Of a stretch of DNA of 64,000 nt, positions 26,501-36,774 are shown one piece after another. The stretch's first letter is position 1, and the number at the start of each line of letters is the position of its first letter. Below the pieces are notes generated by a model. It ran no database searches. It saw only the letters and a list, made by a program, of their open reading frames with translations, and had not been told where the DNA came from. The position numbers and the translations under genes were made by a program. The stretch comes from Sanderia malayensis (lineage: Eukaryota > Cnidaria > Scyphozoa > Semaeostomeae > Pelagiidae), in the NCBI GenBank assembly GCA_013076295.1, contig RQOL01000876.1, forward strand, positions 4,402,001-4,466,000, written 5' to 3'.

Positions 26501-29500
26501 ATTTGGCCATGTATTTAGGAAATATGAACCATGCAATCCGTTCAATGAAAAGGGGTGACAGATGTTTAATTGAATAAAAAATAGAAAAGCATATAGCCGA
26601 ATACTAAAAACAATAGAATTTTAGCAGGTCTACGTGATATATAACATAGACATATACAGGTAATAGTACGCTGCTTACCTTGGCCAATAGCGCTTTGCTG
26701 ATACTGTTGCATGAAGTTGTTTTGTGAAGATATGCCAGTAGATGTAAGGCCACTGCTGAACGCACTTGACGACTGTAAGCCATTTGAGCTTGATAACAAG
26801 CCGCTGCCACTGCTGGCCTGCGATTGTTTAGGAGGAGGCTGAATCGTCGATGTGAGGCCACCAAGTCCACCGTACGATTGCGAGGCTCCCAGTGGAGTGC
26901 CAGCCAATGGATGCGATCCATAGCCAGACAGGGGGACTCCCCCTTGACCGGACGATGTTCCAAAGGATGAGAATGGATCGGCCTTTTGTAATGAGAACAA
27001 ACGCATAATTTTAGTTACTCGGGGTCAAAAAAATACGAAACGAAATATGATGCCGTTGCAGGATAAGACAAGTTGCATTATTTATTCAAAGTGATTAGCG
27101 GTAAGTTCGGACAAAGCTTCCTGGACTTCCTATAAGCTGGCAACACCCATCCACAAGATTAAATTCATGTTGAGCTGAAACTATTCATGAAATAACCCAC
27201 GCGGTCGCATATTCTTAAAGATCAGGGCCTGTTAAACATTAACCAAACCGTAGCCAAGGTCACGAAAACCTCTCGAAACATTTCAAAATACTAGCTCTTG
27301 AAAAAGTAGCATAACTTTCTATAAGAAGTATCATGGCTATCATTAGCTCCATTTCTATTATATAGGGGTCTCGCATGGGCAAAACCTCTTCTAGCATCAT
27401 TATTAAGTAAAGATAAGCAGGTTCATGTAAACAAGCTGCACAACTGCGCATACCTGTAAACCACCAATGGGTGGTGTGCCCATGCCTCCATCGAATCCTT
27501 GTCTTTTCGGGGGCATTGTCAGTGGTCTTGGCTTGACCAATGGTCCGTGATTGGTAAGCATGGTCTTGACATTGGCTGCAACATCTGGGCTCATTGAACT
27601 GTAAAATACGTAACCAAGATTAAACAACATAACTTGTGTGACGACCTATAAGACATGACCTTTCTCACTTTCCCGATAATGAGAAGTATCTCTCGAAACG
27701 TCGCACTCGTAAAAACTCCTATTAATGACATGATAAACTTCCATTCTTATTATAATAAGATACGAGTTGTGAGAATATGAAGCACACAATGCCATTGCAT
27801 CACGATTCGGTGCACAAAATGAGCTGTTCAGGGGGTAGAATGTATGAAAAACGCGGACAAACAATGCACAAATAAATTACTCACTTGATCAATAACTGTA
27901 AGCAAGAAAGCATTGCTTCTATTGTCTCTTTTGGTAGCTTCACAGCTTTCGGTAGCTCCTTATCTGATGATATTCCTATCAAATGAGGGCATCGCTTCTT
28001 CAGGTAATTCACAAGTGCAGTGGGAAATTGCTCCTGAAACAACAAAGTGCAAGTTATTGGCATTAAAATGCTTCGCTTGCCAATACAAACAAACGACTTA
28101 ATGAAAGTATAAATTACAGAGAGAGGCAATGGTAATTGTAGTTGCTTCAGAAAAAATGCGATAATGGAGTTCATTCAAAAGTTCGACCATCGAAATCATA
28201 AGTTCGACCATCGAAATCATAAGTTCGATCACCGAGATCATAAGTTCGACCATCGAAATCATAAGTTCGACCATCGAGATCATAAGTTCGATCACCGAGA
28301 TCATAGTTCGATTACCGAGATCATAAGTTCGATCGCGAAAATCATTTACCGGGTGTTCTCGAGCTTTGTCATTCAGCCATTTGTCCAGCTTCAGGTATTC
28401 TCTTCTCGATGCCAAAGCGGCGAGATCGATGACGAAGGAAAACGGAGTTGAATTAAGCAGCATTGACAAAGCCTGTTTTGAAGCAAAAGATGACAACGAT
28501 GTTAAATCACATAGCAACTTGTGAAAAGCTACTGGAAAGCTAGTTGAAGAACACATATAATACTAACTGTAGCTATCATACATAACATAAGGTAGGAATT
28601 ACGCACACAACGTGATGAAAGGCTACGTATTAATCAACTAAGCATGGCAGTTACAGAGCAAACTTCAGATAAAATTGTATGACCTTCAAGTCCTGTGCAA
28701 CATCTAAAATTCTTGATAGCTTTGTTTGCTGTTCAACTTGATCTCCTTTCGCATCTGCCTTGCTGTATAAGTCAGCCATTGCTTGCATGACCAATTGACG
28801 TATAGTCGGCGACTGGCCCTGTGGGAAGACAGGCCAGGTGAATGATACACAGGAAAACTACAAGCATACTAACTATAATCAGTCGTTCAGGCAAATCCTA
28901 TCGTCACTGACGCAGAACGTGATCATAATATTCCAATGGAGATTGGAGACAGCACAGGAATAATTCCAAGTGGTGTAGCCTAGTGGTTAAGGTGCTGGGT
29001 TTAATCCTTTAGAGGTAATGCCTTCACTGGTTAAAGTCCACGTACGGTCGAAACCACGAACTACAAGCCGTCAGCCAACTCAACTGTCCATCCTTCCGAG
29101 GTCGGTAAATGAGTACCCAGAATTTCTGGGGGCAAGAGTCTATACCAACCGGACCCACATTGATAACAGCTATCATAGTTGAAGTCTCTATTCAGTATAA
29201 ACATTCGTACTTAAGTATGCTCTGAACAATGTTGCGTGAAAACAGCGAATAATGAACAGAAGAATTGAGGAGCAACTGACCTGTCCGTTCCAAGCGTAGT
29301 GTAAAATACTCATTGAATTCGGATGGTTTCCAAGGAAAAGTGGCATTAGCATGGATACAAGATCGTTTCTAAGTGTGTGCCAAGTTGCCTGCAATGTAGA
29401 AAGACGCATACCTACAAAGACGCATACCTTTGTATACCTACAAAACTCTTGCACTGTAGCAACAAGCAAAAGCTTACTTGAGTGATGATGCTTGAGAATC

Positions 29501-32500
29501 AAGTAATACAAAGCAAGCTTACGTTGACTTGCAGCAGCGCAAGGAGTAATATATCGGGACAGTTCTTTACTGGGAATGCGAATAGCTTTAGAACAGGTTC
29601 GTAATGCCCAGCCTCAGATAAATGCAGCAATACTTCGACAAGATCCAGTGATCTCCTGTACAATAAAGCATCGTGTTCAAAATTCAAAAAACTTTGTAAA
29701 TAATATATGGTAAAAGTTTGTTTTGCAGAAAAAACCCCCCTGCTACGTAAAGCATCATACATCGACGGATTGAGTATTACCAGGGGGTTGAGTATTACCA
29801 GGGGGTTGAGTATTTCAAGAATCAGTCTGACTGAGGAATGCATTATCAACGTACCAGGTCATGACGTCTTTGTTGCTTTCATCTGGCGGTGATTTCAGAA
29901 TGTCAATGACTACGAGACGCCGTGGATAATCGGCGAAGCAAAACACGCGAGGATCACTCAAACAGTGTTCAATCCAACTTAACTATAAATAAAAGACAAT
30001 TAAACATATTCAGGGTCACTCAAACAGTGTTCAATCCAACTCAACTATAAATGAAAGACAATCAAACATATTCAGGATCCCTGAAACAGTGTTCAATCCA
30101 ACTCAACTACAACAAAAGACAACCAGCTTTCAGCGCGCTTACCTGGCCTTGCGTGTAATTCCAAGTCTTGTAGATGGCATCAACGGGGAATATCTCACTC
30201 GTGGCATGCAGGTACGCGAGCACGATTAGTCGTATGGCCTCTGATTTCTTGATTACAAATCCAGGGTGATCCAATTCAAATATCACTTGTCTCCAAACCA
30301 AATTCGGCACCAGTTCTTTCAACGTCTCGATGAATATTTCGATATTCCACGTTGTGGCCGTCGGCGTTTGTTCTTCGGTTTTCTTCTGGCCTCCCGAAGC
30401 ACTCTGCGGACGGAGGAGCGTTAAATATATAATCTCTTCCTAAACTCTTACTTGAATACACAATGCTTGTGGAAACCAAACGTCCTTGCACCCACCCCCA
30501 TCTAACCACAATATTCAAGAGAAACTTATCTCCAGGTGGTACCACAAGCTTCTACACCAATTGACCACCCTCACTCTCTTGCAACGCATTATTAGGAACC
30601 CTGGGTGGATATTCTTGCAACACCACGATTCACCTAAGCATGGCATCAATGGTGAAACACAGCAAATTCAACACAACCAAAGCATGGGAACAATTAAAAA
30701 TATTCACCTGTAGAGCTACAGATCCCTCTAAGCCAGTCAGCGTTTTACACATCATTCCTGTGAAAAGGGCATATACCGTTATCAGTGCACGCTTGTCGAC
30801 TAAAAGCAATCACTTGGGTAATGTGCGGAACAAAGTAAGAACGCCGACTAACCGAGTACTCTGGCCACGCAATTTGGGTTCACGTTTGCAACTCCGTACT
30901 TGGTGATTACGTCTCGACACTCATCACGACTGTAAAAGTAAAATTAAAACAGCAATAAGATACACACTTCTACACAATTGTACTAAAAATGAAGTCAATA
31001 TACCTGTCAACATAACTATATGGCGTTTAATAGAGGGCATACGTCAATATACCGTATGTCCTCTATTAAACGCCTTCTTTTAACGTTTCACCCTCTAATA
31101 AACGCATCCTAAAAACATCGCAAAACTAAACAAAGTGAAATAAAAAAGACTTGTGTCATTGAACGAGCTGTGACGAAATGCGTTCTAGACACATTGCTAC
31201 CTTAAGAGTTGCTTTCACTGCATTCAATTATGGCTATAAGTGTAGTTGCCATGATTCTATACGTTTAATAAAGGAATTACGGCACACGCTTTATAAACGA
31301 AAGATAAGCACCGTCGAAATTATAAATGAAACCGCACGTTCTAATGCAAAATCTAATGCATGTTCTGATGCAGCTAATGCGGAAATGAAGTTAAAAGAGT
31401 GTAGATTCTATCACAGTGATTGCTTTTCCATCCTCAAAACAGTTAAACAGGATTTTACCTGGCACAGCAAGAATAGCCAAGCTCCTCCATGATGTCACAT
31501 AGCATGACATCTCCCTTTGAAAAAAGCAAATTTTCCATTAGTACATCGCAAGCTAAAATACAATATGGCTTTTCAAAGTCATGAACTTGAATATTTCGCA
31601 TACAGCCTGAGTTGGGTGTTGAAATATCACAATTTCAAATTTCCTACTCCTGAAATCAAACATTACTCACCCCTGATCGCAACATTGTGCCGCAATCAAA
31701 ATTGATCCTGAAAAACAAAATTAATATGATTGTCAGGCATTGCAATATTCTTTGCTTTACCCACACCGCAACACAACATAAATATAAGTGAAGGTAAGGA
31801 CATGACAGCCAGCTACCTTATGATCTGTTCTTCCTTGTCTCTCTCTTCCTTGTAAAGCAAAGGTGCTAAGACAACAGGGACTCTTTCTTTTGGAAAATCT
31901 GCACAAGAAGAAGAAGAAATTCTTAATCTGCAATCCGCCAGCAGTTATCCAAACCTAACCCTAATCCTAACCCAAACCGACCAAATGTTAACTTCCCAAG
32001 AGTAACAATAGCAGCTCATTTATTCCATACCTCTTCTAAGAGAATCCAAGAATGCGACTTCTTCTTCAGGTTTGATATTAAGATCTTCTTTTGAGCAGCT
32101 GTTTAAGTAGTTCAGCAGCAGATGTAGCACTTCAATTGCAACGTCACTTAGCCCGATGCTTTCTTGGCTACTACTTATATCTGGAATAGAAAGCCTGAGT
32201 TTCAAGTACTGTGCAATTAGGCTCACAATGTAAATTGTGATCTACGTCTGGAGATTTTGTGACAGCTTGATCAATACAGACCTGCTTCAATATATGATCG
32301 CAGAAGTTCTGGAAGCTTCTGTTTTACAAAGTTGTTGGCTGCAAGGCAAGTTTTAAAATAATAATAACTGAGTTTAATAAGGTGCTCTAATAACATACTA
32401 TATGAAAAGGAATTTGAAAGTTGAATATGAATATATACCAAGATTTCTAAATTCAGGATTCTCAGAATTCTGAAGAGCTATGCCAAAAACAACCTAGAAT

Positions 32501-33672
32501 ATTTAGAAAATTTTTTTAAATTTCTCACTTGGGACACATAAGCTTATCTGGTCTGAAGGGAAAATTTAACATCAACTGAAACATGATTCATTTATAAAAC
32601 AACAAATATTAAACAAAATACCTCTTGAACCTTGGTCAATTTCAGAATCTTCCCAAAAGAATTGAAAAAGGAGGTAGTTGGTTTGATACTCTGTAAAAAA
32701 GCATATAACCGTATTAACAAATGAATTTTATATTTTACTGTACCCTGCAATTGGAGAAATGCATAAGATAAAAAGATAAAGATAAAACCTCCTTCTTTGT
32801 AAGAATGCAGACAAATATGTGTAAGTTTGGCAATTATTGATAAAAAAAGAATAAATTGTGAAAAACAAACCTTTTGTGGTGCCTCTGGGTGATCAAATAT
32901 GTAACAAATTATTGAAACAAAATTGGAACGGGTTACCAACTCTTGTAGCTCTTGTAACAGCAACGATATCTGGAAGATAATTTAAATAAAATAAAAACAA
33001 AGTCTTAAAACAGCATGAAAGAGGTATCACATGGCCCATTAATAAACTGGCATCATAATATCCAAGCACAATTACCTGTGGGCAATCTTTACTCAAACTT
33101 TTATCAATTGCAAAATCAACGTATGACAATAAACACTTAAGTAAATGTCTCTCTGCTTCTGGGCCAAACTTGTGTACAAGCTGCAATGAGATAAATGGTG
33201 TAGCAAAATAAATAAAATAAATAAAAATAATATTAGTATAGTGAATGGTGTAACAAAATAGTGCACGGATAATGATTTCATAAGCTCAACTAAAAAATAG
33301 CGAAGCACAGTTTAGAAAGACGACAACCTCCGCAAAAAATCTTGCATGTTATGTGGAAAGTATTTTGCGGCCCCGCCCCCTTTTACGAACCAAATAACTA
33401 CTTTTTTATAGACAAATTGCTTTTCAAATAATATCATCTCAACGTTTTCAAATTAAAGGTATCTTTCCTCATACCATTTAATTTAATTATATTTTAAAAT
33501 ATTACCTACTGATTGTCTGCTAACTCAATTTGCAAACATAAAAAAAGGTAGAACTTACATTTTTCAGCTCGGAAACATTACTTTTGAAATTCTTCTTCGA
33601 GAGATCTGTCACAGCAAAACTAATCTGGGACAGCGCCAGTGACAAACCATCCAAACATGGACCAGAAGTCAT
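11530..33672 (-). CDS. CNOT1: CCR4-NOT complex scaffold subunit CNOT1 (NOT1), many exons over 22 kb
   Basis: CNOT1 is the scaffold of the cytoplasmic CCR4-NOT deadenylase. The first exon (33559-33672) starts [19 protein letters not shown], then 33076-33180 ([21 protein letters not shown]) and 32871-32969 ([17 protein letters not shown]); all three join in frame. Further landmarks run leftwards: [16 protein letters not shown] (~30.25 kb), the FCFADYP exon (~29.9), [21 protein letters not shown] (~28.4), the MIF4G/CAF1-binding start [19 protein letters not shown] (~24.8), [14 protein letters not shown] (~22.2), the CNOT9-binding region ([15 protein letters not shown] ~20.3; [16 protein letters not shown] ~19.25), and the NOT1 domain ([18 protein letters not shown] ~14.87; [20 protein letters not shown] ~13.7; [18 protein letters not shown] ~11.95). 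The last exon, 11530-11608, ends ETQET-stop. Two polyglutamine tracts (~16.3 and ~25.4 kb) are not found at these places in the human protein. Introns carry SINE, LINE and MITE insertions. It appears complete. Confidence 0.96.
12420..12625 (+). mobile_element. 5'-truncated LINE 3' end with (TTTA)n tail in a CNOT1 intron
   Basis: A + strand frame reads [17 protein letters not shown] followed by [15 protein letters not shown] and a stop at about 12574. This is the typical C-terminal signature of many animal non-LTR reverse-transcriptase ORFs (RTIxxWNxLP...FKxxLrrhL). It runs directly into a TTTA microsatellite (about 12575-12625), a common type of LINE tail. It is antisense to CNOT1, and only the last ~50 codons survive. 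Confidence 0.75.
14621..14725. mobile_element. 105-bp MITE, TACCGTATTTCCTC family, copy 1
   Basis: Starts TACCGTATTTCCTCTAATTA and ends with the near-perfect inverse TTATTAGAGGAAATACGGTA. The arms pair over about 22 bp, and both contain an inner AGCGCCC/GGGCGCT-type block. It sits in a CNOT1 intron. Its TA-bounded ends suggest a Tc1/mariner-type non-autonomous element. Confidence 0.8.
15022..15292. mobile_element. Two adjacent MITE copies, TACAGTAAAAACC family
   Basis: A degraded copy (about 15022-15140, starting TACAGTAGAAACCCGCATTT) abuts an intact 152-bp copy (15141-15292). The intact copy starts TACAGTAAAAACCTGCATAT and ends with the inverse (TGTGCGGGTGTTTACTGTA). Both have the internal motif CTATTGTTYTGRGC. 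They lie in a CNOT1 intron. Confidence 0.8.
16312..16374 (-). repeat. CNOT1 polyglutamine-coding tract (21 Q)
   Basis: 21 consecutive CAA/CAG codons lie within a CNOT1 exon, between HPQQLATG and [10 protein letters not shown], upstream of the exon end [16 protein letters not shown] and CAG are interspersed. It sits in the linker before the C-terminal NOT1 domain, where the human protein has no such run. Confidence 0.9.
23317..23435. mobile_element. Divergent inverted-repeat MITE related to the TTAAACGCC family
   Basis: Left end ACCTCAATTAAACGCCTCC and right end GGGGCGTTTAATCGAGGTTGT form imperfect inverted repeats about 120 bp apart, in a CNOT1 intron. The TTTAAT(A/C)GAGG core resembles the copies at 14.6 and 31.0 kb. 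Confidence 0.65.
23983..24032. repeat. Heptanucleotide microsatellite (TATGTCG)n
   Basis: About six near-perfect tandem copies of TATGTCG, with one TGTGTCG variant, in a CNOT1 intron. Confidence 0.85.
25425..25462 (-). repeat. Second CNOT1 polyglutamine tract (~11-12 Q)
   Basis: A CAA/CAG run within the minus-strand exon encoding GGFSNYQQ...[11 protein letters not shown]. It lies in the low-complexity linker upstream of the MIF4G/CAF1-binding region. Confidence 0.8.
28179..28345. repeat. 21-bp minisatellite, ~8 copies, next to a CNOT1 splice donor
   Basis: Unit AAGTTCGACCATCGAAATCAT, with variants ATCACCGAGATCAT and ATTACCGAGATCAT. On the minus strand it begins just downstream of the donor that closes the exon ending DKAREHP. 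The period is a multiple of three and stop-free on that strand, so a retained intron would read through as a heptapeptide repeat. Confidence 0.9.
28971..29170 (+). mobile_element. tRNA-derived SINE in a CNOT1 intron
   Basis: The 5' part has a good pol III A box (TAGCCTAGTGGTTAAGG) and, about 40 bp on, a decayed B box (GGTTAAAGTCC). The downstream body contains CTTCCGAGGTCGGTAAATGA, then GTACCCAGAATTTCTGGGGG. This is an arrangement seen in tRNA-headed SINEs of marine animals. It is antisense to CNOT1. A functional tRNA is excluded because the acceptor stem and anticodon arm do not fold. Confidence 0.7.
29948..30125 (-). repeat. 62-bp tandem triplication of a CNOT1 splice acceptor and exon start
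   Basis: Three copies of a 62-bp unit occur (the landmark ACAGTGTTCAATCCAAC is at 29962, 30024 and 30086). The leftmost copy holds the real acceptor and the first codons of the FCFADYP exon ([11 protein letters not shown], exon right edge 29982). The other two lie in the preceding intron. Each keeps a TATAG- or TGTAG-type acceptor and the same opening codons, but runs into a stop within about 15 codons. They are decoy exon starts. Confidence 0.85.
31022..31110. mobile_element. Short palindromic MITE with GGCGTTTAATAGAGG ends
   Basis: Arms 31022-31043 and 31053-31074 pair over 22 bp with one mismatch (GGCGTTTAATAGAGGGCATA against its inverse). They are followed by a diverged CTCTAATAAACGCAT piece. 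It is in the same CNOT1 intron as the ARPC4-like fragment. Confidence 0.7.
31148..31262 (-). pseudogene. Partial ARPC4 5' fragment (pseudogene) inside a CNOT1 intron
   Basis: About 115 bp aligns to the start of the ARPC4 gene located 3.8 kb away, from a few bases 5' of the ATG (31252) through roughly codon 35. Shared blocks include GCAGTGAAAGCAACTCT and AGCAATGTGTCT. One extra base near codon 8 shifts the frame and leads to a TAA, and the rest of the gene is absent. It lies on the same strand as both ARPC4 and CNOT1. It may be a DNA-level duplicate or a truncated retrocopy. Confidence 0.75.
31954..31973. repeat. Short interstitial telomere-like tract
   Basis: CCTAACCCTAATCCTAACCC, three imperfect CCCTAA hexamers, in a CNOT1 intron. 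Confidence 0.5.
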
Positions 33673-34589
33673 TTCCAAAAGGCAGCTCTCGGTGGCATGC
33701 CAATTTTAGGCCGCGTAAGCCAAGCACGATACCGCTTAGCAAGGATGTTACAACTGCTCCTTCTTTTTTAATGCTTCTCGGAAACAAATCGAAATACCTT
33801 CAAAGACTATGGCTATTTCTATCAAAAGAAAGAATCCCAAGCAGAAATATCACTTTTTCATAGGTTTTTCCGGTGAAATTCGTTGAAAATCGATAGAAAG
33901 AAAGCACGAGTAAGAAAGCAAGCCACACAAAAAGCGATGATGAAAAGAATATCATTACGAGGCTGGCTTAATTAACCGCAGAAATCTGAGAATTGACGCA
34001 GAGCTGCCCGTGGTATGTAAATGTTGTGTTGTGAACATTGTTTTCAGCTTCTTTCCACAAAGAAAGGATTGTATCATCTTAAAACTCTAGTCAAATTTAT
34101 CAAAATTCCCCAGTATTAACTATTAAACATCCTTTTATCTCCCTTGATTTGAACTTACGATGTGATATGCATACCAAAGGCTTGAATACTAAACTCTTGT
34201 TACCTCAAACAAACTTTCATTCTCCTGAATGTTTCACTTGTCACATTTCCACTGTTTAGATTTTCATGGACGATCTTAGACGACAATAAGAATAAAATAA
34301 CCAAAACTCTCTATCAGTATAAAGACATGATTAAGATGTGAATAACGATAAATTTTTAAAGTATACAAAATGAAGAGCAGTGTTCATCATAACGGTTTGA
34401 CTTCTCTTGATTTTATTACAGTACATGATGCCAAGTATTTGTAACAATAACATGACTATTACAAATTGTAACTTTGAATTTATCTGCTCGATCACTAGAG
34501 CAATGTTTTAGAAAATAGTAGCTAACTAAATTTCAAGTAGGCAGAAGAAAACAATCCAATAATGCTAGATGCTAGAAAAAGACAGTTCC
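33673..34589. other. CNOT1 5' flank / ARPC4 3' flank
   Basis: About 0.9 kb separates the CNOT1 start codon from the ARPC4 stop. It presumably contains the CNOT1 promoter and 5' UTR and the ARPC4 3' UTR. No additional gene, repeat or element is recognisable. Confidence 0.5.
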
Positions 34590-35096
34590 TTAAAATTTCT
34601 TCAAATATTCTTCAGCACAGATTCTTGCCCTGGCATTGAGAGTCAATTTCATTTCACTAATTTCTTTGTCAATGTCTTCCATGAACTGGATGATGAAGTC
34701 GACCAATTTATTCTTGTACATTTGCTCAGTGTGGAAGTTGGTGATAAGGAAGCTAATGTCATAGCCCTCGACTGGCTTTCTTCGTAACACGAAGAAATTC
34801 TCTGCTCTCAGCATCATAAAACGCATGAATTTATGACACAATATCTTCTCAATCTCATCTGCTTGCTTAACGGCTATGCTAACGCGAACTGAATTGACAG
34901 ATCCCTCGATAAGAACCTTTTCCTTCTCGTTCCTTGCAACAGAAACGGGCGTGAGAAGAAGTTCTTTGCTGCTTTTCACTTCGATTTCTGGCTTGTTGTG
35001 CCGTTCAACGACTTGTGATGAAAAGCTCTCCAGACACATTGCTGCTTGGAGAGTTGCTTTCACTGCATTCAAGTACGGTTTTAGTGTTGCTGCCAT
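34590..35096 (-). CDS. ARPC4: Actin-related protein 2/3 complex subunit 4 (p20-ARC), single exon
   Basis: ARPC4 and ARPC2 form the structural core of the Arp2/3 complex, which nucleates branched actin. The 168-residue product starts [12 protein letters not shown] and is near-identical to animal ARPC4 along its length: [77 protein letters not shown], ending AEEYLKKF. Length matches the family exactly. The chosen ATG (35094-35096) gives the conserved N-terminus; an in-frame ATG seven codons upstream is not conserved. The absence of introns is notable because vertebrate ARPC4 is split into several exons. There is no poly-A remnant at the 3' end and no frame damage, so it is presumably functional. 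Confidence 0.97.
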   Translation of the reverse strand: MAATLKPYLNAVKATLQAAMCLESFSSQVVERHNKPEIEVKSSKELLLTPVSVARNEKEKVLIEGSVNSVRVSIAVKQADEIEKILCHKFMRFMMLRAENFFVLRRKPVEGYDISFLITNFHTEQMYKNKLVDFIIQFMEDIDKEISEMKLTLNARARICAEEYLKKF

Positions 35097-35817
35097 GATT
35101 ATATCCAAGCTAAACAAATCTTAGCTCTGTTCCCCCAACAAGCAGGAAGTAGGCCACTCATTAAACAACTACACCTTCAAAGCTCCAATTGGCTGATGGG
35201 ATATAATAAGTAGCGTTGAAATAATCATAATCATAATCAGAAGTTTTCGCGGTTGGAACTGTTATCATCACCTTTACAAAGAAATAAAACGCAGATGAAA
35301 CTTTGACCAATTTTCTTTTCTTAATATAATCACCAGTTTCTAAAGACGTAATCGCGTATTTTTTTATTGCAAACAAATTGCTAAATTAGAAATTTCATTG
35401 GAAAATTGTGAAGAAATTGTCAGTTAACCATGAATTGGATTGTATAGCTTATAATTAAGCTCGTTAAAATAATTTGCTGGTACTTCGTTAATAATAAACG
35501 AAAATAAATAAAACGGGAAGACCGCGGTTAACTTAATTTTGCATCATCAATTCATTAAGCTCCTTGGGTCACACATTAGCATATAAGTACTTGTGCAAAT
35601 AGTATATAAAGAACAAAACTTGTGGTGCCGACATTTATTCACAAAAAAGAAAACAGCCAGTGGTTTGAGAATAATTTCTTATTATAAAGTAAATACATGT
35701 GTACATAGTAGTAGCGGATTTACTTGATAGAGCAAGTAAACAGAGTGCTTAATTTTTGGTTCGTACGTGTGGTGTAACCTGCCGATACATCATATAATCT
35801 GTGACATAAAGTAAAGT
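35097..35817. other. Divergent spacer between ARPC4 and the GPCR gene
   Basis: About 0.7 kb between divergent start codons. It probably contains both promoters. AT-rich, with no recognisable gene or repeat. Confidence 0.45.
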
Positions 35818-36774
35818 ATGGCATCAAAAGCAGTTGCAACGGCATTTACTTCATTGAACTACGTTATTCAATGCTCTGCATTGGTGCTCAACACTGTTGG
35901 CATTTATGTTCTTCACAAGATCGGGCCTCGTGCAAGTAAACAGAAATTGCTCATCATCAACCTGGGCGTTGTGAAAATAACACTGACGATATCTGAACTA
36001 TCACTGACTGTCCTGGAAAGTTGCGGTTTGGACGATGAAAGCAGCAAAACATATCGAATGCTTGATATTCTGAACGCAGGGCTGTATGGAATCAACGATT
36101 TCATCATACTTATTATTACACTTGACCGATTCTTCGCCACTTTATACACAATTAAATACAACGTAAAAGTCACTCAGAAAATGCTGATGTCATCAGTCGC
36201 CTGCGCGTGGCTGCTCGGCGCAGCTGGAGTGGCACCATTCTTCTTCCTACCCTATGAATACCTATACGATGTGTTCTATAAAATCGTGTTTCTAAGCTTC
36301 GATGCCCTTGTATTGAGTATTTCGATTATCACTTATGGCTACATACTCAAGCAACTTTTCAACCGAAAGCAACTGATTACTGACACTGGAACATCGTCAA
36401 CAAGGAGATACGGGTCGTCATCGCGGTCGTTTTTAAAGCAATATGGACAATTCTTCTACGTGTCAACTTTGATAATTGCCAGTTTCATACTATTCGTAGT
36501 CATACCTGATACGGTATACGCAATCGTTGTTATTATCCACGGTAACGAGGACCCGATGTATGAGAATGTCATTGGTCTCGTTTGGATGTTGTATTTGATT
36601 ACCGACCCGTGCATTTATATATTCTTGCAGAAGCCGGTCCGGTTGAGGGTAATGGGACTGCTGAGGGTCAATGGTCTCAGACGAGTCCGACCGAACCGAG
36701 GAGGAACCGCTTGGAATATTTCTAAACCGGACCAAGTAAAGTCTTGGAATGATGAGGAAATAACAACAGTGTAA
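35818..36774 (+). CDS. Orphan class A (rhodopsin-like) G-protein-coupled receptor, single exon
   Basis: A 318-residue protein with seven hydrophobic segments (roughly residues 12-33, 45-68, 88-110, 123-146, 154-178, 212-238, 248-270), a DRF motif at the end of TM3 (ITLDRFFATLY) in place of DRY, and TDPCIYIF at the end of TM7 in place of NPxxY, then a short basic tail. TM2 lacks the usual LAxxD (NLGVVKITLTISEL), and TM6 has FVVIPD instead of CWxP. A TAA two codons before the ATG fixes the start. Single-exon, non-canonical class A receptors of this kind are abundant in cnidarians. The ligand cannot be inferred. Confidence 0.88.
   Translation: MASKAVATAFTSLNYVIQCSALVLNTVGIYVLHKIGPRASKQKLLIINLGVVKITLTISELSLTVLESCGLDDESSKTYRMLDILNAGLYGINDFIILIITLDRFFATLYTIKYNVKVTQKMLMSSVACAWLLGAAGVAPFFFLPYEYLYDVFYKIVFLSFDALVLSISIITYGYILKQLFNRKQLITDTGTSSTRRYGSSSRSFLKQYGQFFYVSTLIIASFILFVVIPDTVYAIVVIIHGNEDPMYENVIGLVWMLYLITDPCIYIFLQKPVRLRVMGLLRVNGLRRVRPNRGGTAWNISKPDQVKSWNDEEITTV

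Noticed and set aside
28098..28556. 152-codon minus-strand frame with VELMISM repeats
   Set aside because: Only its first third is a CNOT1 exon; the rest is intron minisatellite read through past a good splice donor.
28971..29045. tRNA gene
   Set aside because: A box present, but no acceptor stem or anticodon arm and a decayed B box; it is better explained as a SINE head.
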